Source: Amaricoccus macauensis (GTDB lineage: Bacteria > Pseudomonadota > Alphaproteobacteria > Rhodobacterales > Rhodobacteraceae). From it: a stretch of DNA of 64,000 nucleotides. The notes beneath the pieces were generated by a model, which had not been told where the DNA came from, made no database searches, and saw only the letters and a list, made by a program, of their open reading frames with translations. Position numbers and translations under genes: made by a program. Below are positions 17,036 to 26,494 of the stretch, piece after piece. Every line of letters starts with the position of its first letter. Position 1 is the first letter of the stretch. Where the stretch lies: the NCBI RefSeq assembly GCF_014201905.1, contig NZ_JACHFM010000002.1, positions 1,276,840-1,340,839 on the forward strand, given 5' to 3'.

Positions 17036-19978
17036 GTGCTCAAGACCCTCATCGAGTTCAAGCCGGGCGAAACGGTATCCCTGATCCCGAACTCGGGGGT
17101 TCAGTTCATGGATTTCGGCTTCGATGCCGCCGCCGTCGACTCCCTTTCGCGCAAGTTCGCCTTCGCCGACGACGAAACCCCAGGCATGGTCTGCATCTTC
17201 CCGTTGCAGGTCGGCGCAGACCAGGAGGTTTTCTACACCGTCCCCGGCCAGACCCGGCCGATCGAGCCCGACGATGACCAGATCTTCGGCATGAAGGCGG
17301 TCGACGCCCTCGCCCGCTACGACCGGCTGTGGTTGCCATTCCCGTTCTTCCGGCGCACTGGAAGCAGTTTCGACGACGGCCCGACGACGTGGGCCCGGAT
17401 CAAGGTGGCCGCCCTCGACACCCCCGACGAGGCCGGCCGCACCCACCGCGTCGTCCTCGCCTTCGACACGCTGCTCACGCCGCGCCAGGCGGGCCAGCCG
17501 TACACGGCACCCGAGGACGACGGCGACGCGAGGGATCGGGTCTTCTTCGGCTTCTGCTCCGAACACGACCGCAACACGGCCTTCATGGCTCGGCCATGGG
17601 TCGCCGGCTGGCTGCGTGACCAGTATGCGATCGGACTGCGCCGGATGGAGAAAAAACCCACCAGGCCCGGCGAACACTGGGCGGCCTACATGGTCCTGCT
17701 CGATGCCATCGCCAGCACTTGCCAGATCCCGTCGGTGGAGCTCACCGATATCTTCTCGCAGTTCAGTCGTCGCGATCCGGTCGGCGTCAGCCTTGTTCTC
17801 GACATCGGCAACAGCCGCATGTGCGGCGTGCTGGTCGAAGATGCGTCGACCACCGCCTACGCCGATGTCTCGCAAACCTACCGGCTCGAACTGCGCGACC
17901 TCAGCCGGGTCGAGTATGTCTATTCCGAGCCGTTCGAGAGCCGGATCGAGTTCGCGTCCGTGGATTTCGGCCCGATCACCCACGCCAGCGCCTCGAACCG
18001 GACCAAGCGGGAGGCCTTCTGGTGGCCGAGCCCGGTGCGGGTCGGCCCGGAAGCTGCCTGGCTCGCGGCCAAGACCGACGGAACGGAGGGTGCGAGCGGC
18101 CTGTCGAGCCCGAAACGCTATCTCTGGGACGGAGAGGCCCGCATCCAGCCCTGGACCAACAACAGCTCCAATCTCGCCGAGCCGGAGGAAATCCGCGGGC
18201 CGATGATCGCGCGCCTGACCGAGGACGGTACCGTCATGTCGCGCAAGAAGGGCTCCCTGCCCGGCATGATGCGCCGGTACTCCCGCTCGTCGCTCTACAC
18301 GCTGATGCTGGGCGAACTGCTGATCCAGGCCTCGACGCAGATCAATTCGGTGGACGTCCGCAAGAACCGGCCGAACTCCGCCTCGCCGCGGACGCTGAAA
18401 CAGATCGTCCTGACGCTCCCGACCGCCACGCCCCTCGCCGAGCAGCGGATGATGCGCGAACGCATCGCGGCGGCAGTCGATCTCGTCTGGGACGTCATGG
18501 GGTGGAACGGCGCGACTCCCGTTCCGAAACCCGCGATACGTCTCGACTTCGACGAGGCAACCTGCACCCATCTCGTCTGGCTTTTCAACGAGATCCAGCA
18601 CAAGTTTCATGGGACGCCGAGGGAGTTCCTGGACCTCGCCGCAGGCAATCGCCGCAGCGAGGACGGCCGCTCGGCGCTGCGTGTCGCCAGCATCGACATC
18701 GGCGGCGGCACCACCGATCTCATGATCATGCGCCACGAGATCAAGCCCGGCACCGATACCGTGGTCGAGCCGGTGCAGGTGTTCCGCGAAGGCTTCCGGC
18801 TCGCCGGCGACGACATCCTGAAGGAGCTCGTCGAGAACTGCCTGCTGCGCGATCTCGGCGATGCCATGGCCGGGGCCGGGATCGAGGCTCCGCGCGATCT
18901 GCTGTCGGAACTCTTCGGTGGCGATCGCGAGGCGATGAGCCAGAGCGAGCGCACGATGCGCGGCCAACTCGTCGCCCAGGTCTTCGCCCAGGCAGCGGTA
19001 GGCTTGCTGCGGCGCTACGAGCGCGGCGACACCGCGACGGATGGCCCGGCAACACTCCGGGAGCTGCTGTCCGGCGTGGAGGTGGTGGCGACCCCGGCCA
19101 TCGAACACTTCCAGGCGACGCTGCGCCTGCGCCGGGGAGTTGACTACGACCTCCTCGCAACCCCCATCGCCATGGACCCCGACCTGATCGAGCGGCTGAT
19201 CGACGGCCTGATCGGACCGATGATCCGCGATCTCTGCGATCTGGTGCGGGCGCACGACTGCGACGTGCTGCTCATCTCAGGGCGGCCCTCGCAGTATGCG
19301 ATCGTGCGACGGCTCATCCGGTCCGCCATGCCGGTTTCCGCCAACCGCATCATCCCAATGGGCAGCTACCGCGTCGGCAACTGGTATCCGTTCCGCTCCA
19401 GCGACTTCCGCATCTTCGACCCGAAAACCACGGCCGTCGTCGGCGCGATGCTCTGCCACACGCTCAGCCGCGCGGTCGGCAATCTCACGCTGCGGACCCA
19501 GGGCATGAAGATGCGCTCCACCGCCCGCTACATCGGCGCCATGTCCGACACCGGGCAGATCCGCGCCGAGAACGTGCGCCTCGAGAACGTCGATCTCGAC
19601 ACCGGCAAGGGCATCAACACCTTCACCCTCGTGCTGGGCAGCCCGACCTTCATCGGCTTCCGGCAGCTGCCGATCCCGCGCTGGCGTTCCACGCCACTTT
19701 ACTACGTCGGGTTCAAGAACCCCGACCTCGTCGACAAGCTGAATCTGCCGCTGCACGTCACCTTCGAGCGTCAGGAAGCACTCCGTGAGGGCGAGGAGCA
19801 GCACATGATGGAAGATTTCAAGATCTCCGAGGTTCGCGATTCAGAAAAGCAGGACCTCACCGGTGCCGTGACCTGCCGGCTTCAGACGATGCTGATCGAA
19901 AGTCAGGCGGAGGCCGGCTACTGGCTCGACACCGGAGTCCTCCAGGTGCACCTCGATCCTGCGGGAGCGCGCGCATGA
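17036..19978 (+). CDS. srfB: SrfB-family actin-fold ATPase
   Basis: A 980-residue protein, close to the length of known SrfB (virulence factor SrfB family). It shows the three nucleotide-binding elements of the Hsp70/actin fold: phosphate 1 LVLDIGNSRMCG (about 252-263), phosphate 2 SIDIGGGTTDLMIM (about 551-564) and an adenosine motif LLISGRPSQYAIV (about 744-756). There is no signal peptide or helix, so it is cytoplasmic. The start is GTG, 11 bases after the SrfA-like gene. SrfB proteins have no settled biochemical role; an ATP-driven scaffold or filament is inference. Its end overlaps srfC by 4 bases, implying coupled translation. Confidence 0.85.
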   Translation: MLKTLIEFKPGETVSLIPNSGVQFMDFGFDAAAVDSLSRKFAFADDETPGMVCIFPLQVGADQEVFYTVPGQTRPIEPDDDQIFGMKAVDALARYDRLWLPFPFFRRTGSSFDDGPTTWARIKVAALDTPDEAGRTHRVVLAFDTLLTPRQAGQPYTAPEDDGDARDRVFFGFCSEHDRNTAFMARPWVAGWLRDQYAIGLRRMEKKPTRPGEHWAAYMVLLDAIASTCQIPSVELTDIFSQFSRRDPVGVSLVLDIGNSRMCGVLVEDASTTAYADVSQTYRLELRDLSRVEYVYSEPFESRIEFASVDFGPITHASASNRTKREAFWWPSPVRVGPEAAWLAAKTDGTEGASGLSSPKRYLWDGEARIQPWTNNSSNLAEPEEIRGPMIARLTEDGTVMSRKKGSLPGMMRRYSRSSLYTLMLGELLIQASTQINSVDVRKNRPNSASPRTLKQIVLTLPTATPLAEQRMMRERIAAAVDLVWDVMGWNGATPVPKPAIRLDFDEATCTHLVWLFNEIQHKFHGTPREFLDLAAGNRRSEDGRSALRVASIDIGGGTTDLMIMRHEIKPGTDTVVEPVQVFREGFRLAGDDILKELVENCLLRDLGDAMAGAGIEAPRDLLSELFGGDREAMSQSERTMRGQLVAQVFAQAAVGLLRRYERGDTATDGPATLRELLSGVEVVATPAIEHFQATLRLRRGVDYDLLATPIAMDPDLIERLIDGLIGPMIRDLCDLVRAHDCDVLLISGRPSQYAIVRRLIRSAMPVSANRIIPMGSYRVGNWYPFRSSDFRIFDPKTTAVVGAMLCHTLSRAVGNLTLRTQGMKMRSTARYIGAMSDTGQIRAENVRLENVDLDTGKGINTFTLVLGSPTFIGFRQLPIPRWRSTPLYYVGFKNPDLVDKLNLPLHVTFERQEALREGEEQHMMEDFKISEVRDSEKQDLTGAVTCRLQTMLIESQAEAGYWLDTGVLQVHLDPAGARA

Positions 19979-22605
19979 CGACCGAGGCCACACCCTTCCT
20001 GCGGGACAAGGACCGTGCCCTCGGCGACGCCTGCCGCCAGGCGGCGACGGCCGCGATCGAGGCTGTCGACTGGCTCGCGGAGAACCGCGACCCGAGTGCC
20101 AAGATCACGATTCTGCAGAAGCAGCTCCGCCGTCATGCCGTCGACGCCCGCCGCCTCGCGGTGGCCGCCGAGCGGCCGATGTCGGTCGGCGTCTTCGGCG
20201 CGAGCCAGATGGGCAAGTCATTCCTCATCGGCAAGCTCATCACCCCGCCGGGCCGCGCCGTGAAGGTGGTGTTCGGCAGCGGCGACGAGGCCGTGCGTCA
20301 GGACTTTCTCGAACAGGTGAACCCTGCCGGAGGTGACGAGACCACCGGTCTCGTCACCCGCTTCTCGCTGCGTTCCCGCAAGACCCCACCGGGCTATCCG
20401 GTGGTGCTCCGGACGCTGCGCGAGGTCGACATCGTCAAGATCCTTGCGAACAGCTTCCAGTTCGATCTCAAGGGCCAGTATCGCCTCCAGGTCGGCCCGG
20501 ACGAAGAGGCCGACATCGAGAGCCGCGTCCCGACCGACGAGTCGATCACCGCGCTCGCCGCCGCGCTCGGTCCGCTGCGCGCCGCTAAGCCCCAGCCCGG
20601 CTTCGCGCTGGAAGTGGTGTTCGAACTTCGCGAATACATTCAGCGCAACGTGCGTGACCACCTGATGGCCGGCGAGATCGGCGAGGCATACTGGACGTTT
20701 CTCGAAGAGACTCTGCCCTTCCTCGATGTGTCCGGCCGCGTCCGCGCCCTGTCGTTGCTCTGGGCCGACATCGAGGAGTTCAACGAGCTCTACCTTACGC
20801 TCAAGCGCGCCCTCGACCAGCTCGGGCACCCGTCCGAAGTCTTCACCTCGCTCAGCGCCCTCGCCGACCGCGCACGTGGCGTGCTGCACGTGGATGCGCT
20901 CCAGGATCTCGACGCGACCGGCGCCGTACCACAGCTCAACGTCCTTTCCGAAGTGCCCGGTGGCGGGCTCATCACTCTGCCGGTCGCCGTCGCGAGCGCC
21001 CTTACCGCCGAGCTCTTCGTGACCCTCGAGGAAGCGCCGTGGGAATTCCTCACCCATACCGATCTCCTTGACTTCCCCGGCGCGCGCTCCCGCGGTCGCA
21101 AGTCGGTCTGGGAGGTGCTGCGCAAGCCCGAGGAGCAGGGCAAACACCCGCGCTCGCAGTGTTTCCGCCGTGGCAAGGTCGCCGTGCTGTTCGACAACTA
21201 CGCCGACGATCTCGACCTGAACGCGATGCTGCTCTGCAAGGACCACGGCAACCAGGAGGTGGCCGAGCTCGGCGATCTCGTGCTCGGCTGGATCCGGCGA
21301 ACCCACGGCGCCAGCCCCGAGCAGCGCCGTGGAAAGCCGCCCGCGCTCTTCTTCTGCATGACCAAGTGCGATATCATGCTCGGGCGGACCACCGGCAACG
21401 ACGATCCGGTGCAGAAGCGCTTTGACAACAATCTCCGCAAGTCGTTCGGCGGCGGCTGGATCACGGAATGGACCCCGGGCCAGCCGTTCCGCAACGTCTT
21501 CATGCTGCGCAATCCGGGTGTGGAAAACGCCGGCTTCTTCACGTACGCCCCCGCCGCCCCCGGCAAGGAGGTCGGCGAGGAAATCGGCTATGCCGACGAG
21601 TTCTCCGAGCGGCTCACGTCGAGCCTCCGTCCGCGCTACCTCGCCGACGATCTCGTGCGCGCCCACGTCGAAGACCCGGAGCTGAAGTTCGACGCCCTTC
21701 TCGCTCTCAACGATGGCGGCAGCACGCTTCTCGCCGAGCGCCTCGCGCCGATCTGCAACCCCGACCTCAAGTACGACCAGATCGCCAGCCGCGCAGAGGA
21801 AGTGCGAACCGCGCTCCAGAAATCTCTGATCGATTTCTACGAGTCCGGCGACATCGGCAAACGCGTGGCCGAGCGCGTCGGCCGGATGGAGACGCTCGTG
21901 CGGGCTCTCGACGCGCATGGCACGGAGATCGGCCCCTTCATTGCCGACTTCCAGGTCGATGAGCCATTGATCGAGGCGGCCTATCTCGCTGACCGCCGCG
22001 GGGCCGGACAGTCCGCCGCCAAGGCCGGCACCAGCAGCATCTTCGCCGCCTTCGAGAATGAGGAAGAGGACGAGGCGTCCGGCTTTGGCGCCACCGTGCT
22101 CGACCGATGGGCGAGCAACCTCTCGGAGCGCGTGCCGGGTAGCCCGTGGTGCATCCGCCTCGACATCGACGAGGAAGTCCTGCGCGCCTTCGTCAACGAG
22201 ATCGTCGGCAGCGCCGACCGCCTCGGCACGGCCCGGCGGCTCGAGGAGCGGCTCGACGCCTTCACCCTGAACTCGCTCCAGCTCAGCGCCGCCGCGCGCA
22301 GGGTCTCGATCTTCGGCGCGCTCACCCTCAACGATCTCGTCAGCTACCCCGGCGGCCGCTCCGAGCCCTCGAATGCCGGTCGCTTCGTCCGGCTCGTCCC
22401 GCCTGGTCCCGGCGAGCCCTGTGACTTGCCCGAGAACCCGCGAGCGCTCGACCGCCTGCGCAAGCTCTACTTCCTCGACTGGATGCGCGCGCTGCTGGAC
22501 CTCGCCCGGGACAATGCCAGCACCGGCCAGGCGGGCGGCATCAACGTGGCAGCAAACGAAAAACTCGGGCGCATTCTCGCCCGTCTGGGGGAGGTTCCGC
22601 AATGA
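19975..22605 (+). CDS. srfC: SrfC-family P-loop GTPase-like protein
   Basis: An 876-residue cytoplasmic protein of the SrfC (putative virulence factor) family. The P-loop is GASQMGKS (about 75-82). A G3-like DFPGA (near 365) and a G4-like TKCD (463-466) follow at spacings much larger than in small GTPases, as in dynamin-like or septin-like proteins with big inserts. Flanking regions are helical. I infer a nucleotide-switch partner for SrfB. It overlaps srfB and the next gene by 4 bases each, so the three are made together. Confidence 0.82.
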   Translation: MTTEATPFLRDKDRALGDACRQAATAAIEAVDWLAENRDPSAKITILQKQLRRHAVDARRLAVAAERPMSVGVFGASQMGKSFLIGKLITPPGRAVKVVFGSGDEAVRQDFLEQVNPAGGDETTGLVTRFSLRSRKTPPGYPVVLRTLREVDIVKILANSFQFDLKGQYRLQVGPDEEADIESRVPTDESITALAAALGPLRAAKPQPGFALEVVFELREYIQRNVRDHLMAGEIGEAYWTFLEETLPFLDVSGRVRALSLLWADIEEFNELYLTLKRALDQLGHPSEVFTSLSALADRARGVLHVDALQDLDATGAVPQLNVLSEVPGGGLITLPVAVASALTAELFVTLEEAPWEFLTHTDLLDFPGARSRGRKSVWEVLRKPEEQGKHPRSQCFRRGKVAVLFDNYADDLDLNAMLLCKDHGNQEVAELGDLVLGWIRRTHGASPEQRRGKPPALFFCMTKCDIMLGRTTGNDDPVQKRFDNNLRKSFGGGWITEWTPGQPFRNVFMLRNPGVENAGFFTYAPAAPGKEVGEEIGYADEFSERLTSSLRPRYLADDLVRAHVEDPELKFDALLALNDGGSTLLAERLAPICNPDLKYDQIASRAEEVRTALQKSLIDFYESGDIGKRVAERVGRMETLVRALDAHGTEIGPFIADFQVDEPLIEAAYLADRRGAGQSAAKAGTSSIFAAFENEEEDEASGFGATVLDRWASNLSERVPGSPWCIRLDIDEEVLRAFVNEIVGSADRLGTARRLEERLDAFTLNSLQLSAAARRVSIFGALTLNDLVSYPGGRSEPSNAGRFVRLVPPGPGEPCDLPENPRALDRLRKLYFLDWMRALLDLARDNASTGQAGGINVAANEKLGRILARLGEVPQ

Positions 22606-23792
22606 AGCCGACCGCGATCGCACTTCGCGACGTTGACTCGCTCGCGGGTGGACGAGCCGAACTCAGGATCGATCGGCCGGAGTTCCTGCCAGCGCAGATC
22701 TCGATCTCGATCCGCCGCGGCACCACCAAACTTGCCTTCCTCGGCCCCGACGGCTGGCAGCAGGCCGAACATCTGTTCCGCGCCGAATCCTTCGCCGAGA
22801 CCGAAACCGGCCTCACCGTGATCGTCGGACCTGCTGTCGTCGATAACGCGCTGCGCGACGACGACATCCTCGCCATGACATTCCCCGAGGTCGGAATGAC
22901 GGGCCAGGTCGTCTGGCGCGACATCACCCGCACGATCGAACTCGTCCCTGTTCCGCTCACCAGGGAGGAGCCGCGGGAGGAGCCGAGGAACGGGTCGGCG
23001 ACCGTGATCACCAAGGAGGAAGAGACCCGGCCACCGAAAGAGGTCGATACGGACCCACCGGAAGAGGACTCGATCCAGCGGGAAGAGCCGGGAGCGGAGA
23101 CAGACCCGCCGGAAGAGGAGCCGCCGGTCGTGGTGAACCCTCCACGGGAAGATCGGCCCCTGCCCCGCCCGTGGCCCATCCTGCCGATCGCACTGGTCCT
23201 GCTGTTGCTCGCTGCTGGCGCGGGCGGTTACTACTGGTACGCGCAATCGACCGAGGAAGTGGCCGCTGTCGAGCCTGCCCCGGCGGTCGACCCCGCCCCC
23301 GAAGCAACCAAACCGGAACCCGCGCCCGAACCAGAACCGGCGCCCGAACCCGTGCCCGCGCCGGAACCAGCGCCCACCCCGGCGCCCGTACCGGCACCCG
23401 AGCCTGCTCCCGCCCCGGCGCCGGCTCCGGCGTCGCCGCCAACGCCGGCCGAAGCGCATCAGGCCGGCCTCGACGCCCTCGCCGCGGGTGACTGCGCCGG
23501 CGCCATCGCTGCCTTCGCACCCGCGCGGGCAGCCGACTACGGCCCGACCCTGCTCACCTTCGCCGAGGCCCAAGATTCGGTCGACTTCAACGCCTGCCTC
23601 TTCGAGACGCAAAACGACATTCGCGCGCTCACCAACTACCAGGCGGCCTGCGCGGCCGGCCTGCCAGAAGCGAAGCCCGCGCTCCTGACGCTTGCTGACG
23701 AACTGAAGCGCCGGGCCGATCAGGGCGACTCCACCGCCGTCGACGTCCTGCGCATCGCGATGCCGAAGGCGCTCGCGGCCTGTGGCGGCTGA
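22602..23792 (+). CDS. Bitopic protein with Pro/Glu-rich periplasmic spacer
   Basis: A 396-residue protein of unknown family. Residues 1-120 form a compact, mostly beta cytoplasmic domain; 120-188 is an acidic Pro-rich linker; one helix spans about 190-210; then comes a low-complexity spacer of repeated PAPEPAP/PEPAP units (about 225-285) and a C-terminal helical domain with a TPR-like look (AHQAGLDALAAGDCAGAIAA). Pro/Ala/Glu spacers of this kind span periplasm and peptidoglycan, as in TonB. It probably links the SrfB/SrfC machinery inside to partners outside. Its ends fit the array: 4-base overlap upstream, 12 bases to the next gene. Confidence 0.7.
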   Translation: MKPTAIALRDVDSLAGGRAELRIDRPEFLPAQISISIRRGTTKLAFLGPDGWQQAEHLFRAESFAETETGLTVIVGPAVVDNALRDDDILAMTFPEVGMTGQVVWRDITRTIELVPVPLTREEPREEPRNGSATVITKEEETRPPKEVDTDPPEEDSIQREEPGAETDPPEEEPPVVVNPPREDRPLPRPWPILPIALVLLLLAAGAGGYYWYAQSTEEVAAVEPAPAVDPAPEATKPEPAPEPEPAPEPVPAPEPAPTPAPVPAPEPAPAPAPAPASPPTPAEAHQAGLDALAAGDCAGAIAAFAPARAADYGPTLLTFAEAQDSVDFNACLFETQNDIRALTNYQAACAAGLPEAKPALLTLADELKRRADQGDSTAVDVLRIAMPKALAACGG

Positions 23793-23804
23793 GGGAGAAA
23801 ACGG

Positions 23805-25766
23805 ATGTCCAGGTACTGCTCCGCCGTCACGCTTGCCATTCTCCTCGCCCTCGCCGTGCCGACCCTGGCCCGCGAGCCGATGAAGCTCGACACCGAGGAA
23901 CCGGCCGAGCGCATCCTGGACCGACGTGTCCTGACACGCCCCGGCGCCGTTCTCGCCGAGGCGCCTGACGGCGCCCCGATCAAGAAGCCGCCTGTGTTCA
24001 CCGCCTACTATGTCTTCGCGAGCGAAACCCATGACGGCACCGAGTGGCTCGAGATCGGCGCAAACCGCGACGGCAACGAAACCGGGTGGATGCGCGCCGA
24101 CTCCACCGTCCTGTGGAAACAGACGATCGTCCTCGGCTTCAACAGTCCCGTCGACCGCATCCCGGTCCTGTTCTTCGAGGACAGTTCATCCCTCGAGACG
24201 TTCATTGGAAACGAAACGATGAGCACTCGCGCCGAACTGCTGGCCGAGTCGGTCCGCAGTGATGGCAGCGTCGAGGGGAGCGGCGTGATCGCGGTGGAGC
24301 CCGCCGAGCAGGTCTCCATTACCGAGCAATTCTATCTGCTGCCGATCCTCGACGCCAGGGACGTGCGCGTCAATCGCCGCTTACGCCGGATCGTGGAGGT
24401 CGCCTCGATCAATCAGGAGGCTCTGCCGATCGCCCCGGCCACGGAGGCCCAGCCGTTCCGCGTCGGCATCGTCTTCGTGGTCGACACATCGACCTCGATG
24501 GGCCCCTACATCGAGCGTACGCGCGAGGCGATCACCCGGATTCTGGAGGGCGTTGCCTCCGACGCCGAGCGCACCCGCGTCAGTTTCGGTATGGTCGGCT
24601 TTCGCGGCGACGTGCGCGCGGTTCCCGGCCTCGACTACACGGTGCACGAGTTTCATCCCCTCGCCAGCGAGTTCGACGAAGCCGCGTTCCTTTCCGCACT
24701 GAACGAGGTGCAGGCCACCACCGTCTCCAGCCTCGAATTCGACGAGGATGGCCTTGCCGGCCTCGCCGCCGCAGCCGAGATGCCCGGCTGGTCCGACTTC
24801 GACGGCCGGTACATCATCTACATCAGCGACGCCGGAATGCTGATCGGCGACGATCAGGGCTCGGTCGCTGGCACCACGCCCGACCTCTTCGCGAGCCGCG
24901 CGCAGGGCGAGCTCGGCATCGCCACGTTCTCGCTATTCCTGCAGACCCGGGCCGGGCGGGCCTATCATGACGAAGCTCTCGCCCAACTCGGAAGCATCAG
25001 CCGCAGCCCCGGCGCCGGCGCGCCCCTCGTCTTCCCCATCGAGGACGGCAGCGTCGAGCAGTTCGGCGCTCAGGTGGACCACCTGACCCAGTCCCTGCTC
25101 GAACAGGTCCGCCAGACGGCTGACTCCCGCCCGCCGCCGCCGACCGTTTGCGAAACCAATCCCGACGATATCGCCTGCTCGATCTCCGATGTCGGACAGG
25201 CGATGCGTCTCGCCTGGCTCGGCCGCCAGCAGCAAGCCCAAGCCCCGGACACCTATCAGGCCTGGGCCGCCGACTTCGCCCTCGACGACCCCAGCCGCCG
25301 GGCGATGTCGCCGCGCGTCCTGCTGACCCGCGACCAGCTGAACGACCTCTATGTCACGCTCCAGGCCATCACGGAGGCGTTCTCCGCGCCGGACACGGAC
25401 CCGGCCACCTTCTTCTCCGCTCTCAAGACCACGCTCGCCCGCATGATGCGCGATCCGAGCCAGATCCGGTCGCTCGACCCGAGCCTTGGCACGGCTCCGG
25501 CCCAGATCGACGCGTTCGACAATCTCGGAGATCTCCTCGGCGGGTACTTCGCCGGCCTCCCATACCGCAGCGACCTCGCGTCGATCTCGGAAGAGACGTG
25601 GATGCAGATGAGCGATGCCAGCCGTCGCGAGGTCATCGAGGCCGTGAAAGCCAAGATGACAATGTACGAGCTCTACTATGCCGACGCCTCCTCCTGGGTG
25701 ACGATCAACCCCGACGCGGCCGATGGCGAAAAGGTCTACCCGGTCCTGCTGGAAATGATGCCGTGA
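23805..25766 (+). CDS. Secreted SH3-like + VWA protein resembling the periplasmic part of PpkA
   Basis: A 653-residue protein with a signal peptide ending near TLARE (residue 22). Residues 40-110 look like an SH3-type fold (RRVLTRPGAVLAEAP, then WLEIGANRDGNETGWMRAD and VLWKQTIVLGF). A VWA domain (about 220-430) starts VGIVFVVDTSTSMGPYIERT with a DTSTS metal site and the segment VSFGMVGFRGDVRAVPGL. This order and wording match my knowledge of the region after the membrane in the type VI kinase PpkA, but no kinase domain is present. The last 200 residues are helical. The stop overlaps the ABC ATPase start, so it belongs with the transporter. Confidence 0.7.
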   Translation: MSRYCSAVTLAILLALAVPTLAREPMKLDTEEPAERILDRRVLTRPGAVLAEAPDGAPIKKPPVFTAYYVFASETHDGTEWLEIGANRDGNETGWMRADSTVLWKQTIVLGFNSPVDRIPVLFFEDSSSLETFIGNETMSTRAELLAESVRSDGSVEGSGVIAVEPAEQVSITEQFYLLPILDARDVRVNRRLRRIVEVASINQEALPIAPATEAQPFRVGIVFVVDTSTSMGPYIERTREAITRILEGVASDAERTRVSFGMVGFRGDVRAVPGLDYTVHEFHPLASEFDEAAFLSALNEVQATTVSSLEFDEDGLAGLAAAAEMPGWSDFDGRYIIYISDAGMLIGDDQGSVAGTTPDLFASRAQGELGIATFSLFLQTRAGRAYHDEALAQLGSISRSPGAGAPLVFPIEDGSVEQFGAQVDHLTQSLLEQVRQTADSRPPPPTVCETNPDDIACSISDVGQAMRLAWLGRQQQAQAPDTYQAWAADFALDDPSRRAMSPRVLLTRDQLNDLYVTLQAITEAFSAPDTDPATFFSALKTTLARMMRDPSQIRSLDPSLGTAPAQIDAFDNLGDLLGGYFAGLPYRSDLASISEETWMQMSDASRREVIEAVKAKMTMYELYYADASSWVTINPDAADGEKVYPVLLEMMP

Positions 25767-26494
25767 CCGGGATCGCGCCCGTCGCCCGTATCGACGGTCT
25801 GGCCAAGACGCGGCGCGACAGCGAGCGCAGCTTTACCCTGACGCTGCCCCGGCTGCACCTCGCCGCCGGCGACCGCCTTGCCCTCGTCGGCGCCAGCGGC
25901 AGCGGCAAGTCGACGCTGATCGGCCTGCTCGCGCTGGCCACCAGCCCGGACCGGGCCGAGCGGTTCGACTTCTGGGCGAGCGAGGGCAACCGCCTCGACG
26001 CCGCTGCCGCGTGGCGCTCCGCGGACGAGCGCCGGCTGACCGACGCCCGCGCCCGTGCGATCGCCTACATTCCCCAGCGCGACGGCCTGATGGAGTTCCT
26101 GACCGTTGCAGGAAACATCCGCGCGGCGGCCGAGCTCGCGGGGGCCGGCACCGGCCTCGACCTCGCCGGCATCGTCGATGCGCTCGGCCTCGGCACACTG
26201 CTCTCGGCCCGACCGGCGCGCATTTCCGGGGGCCAGCGGCAGCGCGTCGCCGTGGCCTGCGCCCTCGCCCGCCGCCCGCGCCTCATCCTCGCGGACGAGC
26301 CGACCGCCGCTCTCGACACGGAGAACGCGACGCGCGTCATGTCGAGCCTTTGCCGCCTCGCCACCGAGCAGGGCGCGGCCATCGTCCTTGCCACTCATCA
26401 GCTCGCCCTCGCCGCCGAATACGGCTTCTCCGTCCTCAGGGCGGAATCGAGCCGCACCGGCGACGAGTGGGCAACCATCTTCCGACCCGCATGA
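25763..26494 (+). CDS. ABC transporter ATPase, LolD/MacB class (TagT-like)
   Basis: A 243-residue ATPase with all expected motifs: Walker A GASGSGKST (about 43-51), Q-loop IPQRDGL, signature ISGGQRQRV, Walker B LILADEPTAALD and switch histidine ATHQ. It starts at a GTG that overlaps the previous stop codon (GTGA) and its own stop overlaps the permease start. LolD/MacB-class ATPases power mechanotransmission rather than simple import. In type VI loci the same trio (ATPase, permease, SUMF1 protein) is TagT-TagS-TagR, which activates PpkA; the neighbours here match that set. Confidence 0.85.
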   Translation: MTGIAPVARIDGLAKTRRDSERSFTLTLPRLHLAAGDRLALVGASGSGKSTLIGLLALATSPDRAERFDFWASEGNRLDAAAAWRSADERRLTDARARAIAYIPQRDGLMEFLTVAGNIRAAAELAGAGTGLDLAGIVDALGLGTLLSARPARISGGQRQRVAVACALARRPRLILADEPTAALDTENATRVMSSLCRLATEQGAAIVLATHQLALAAEYGFSVLRAESSRTGDEWATIFRPA

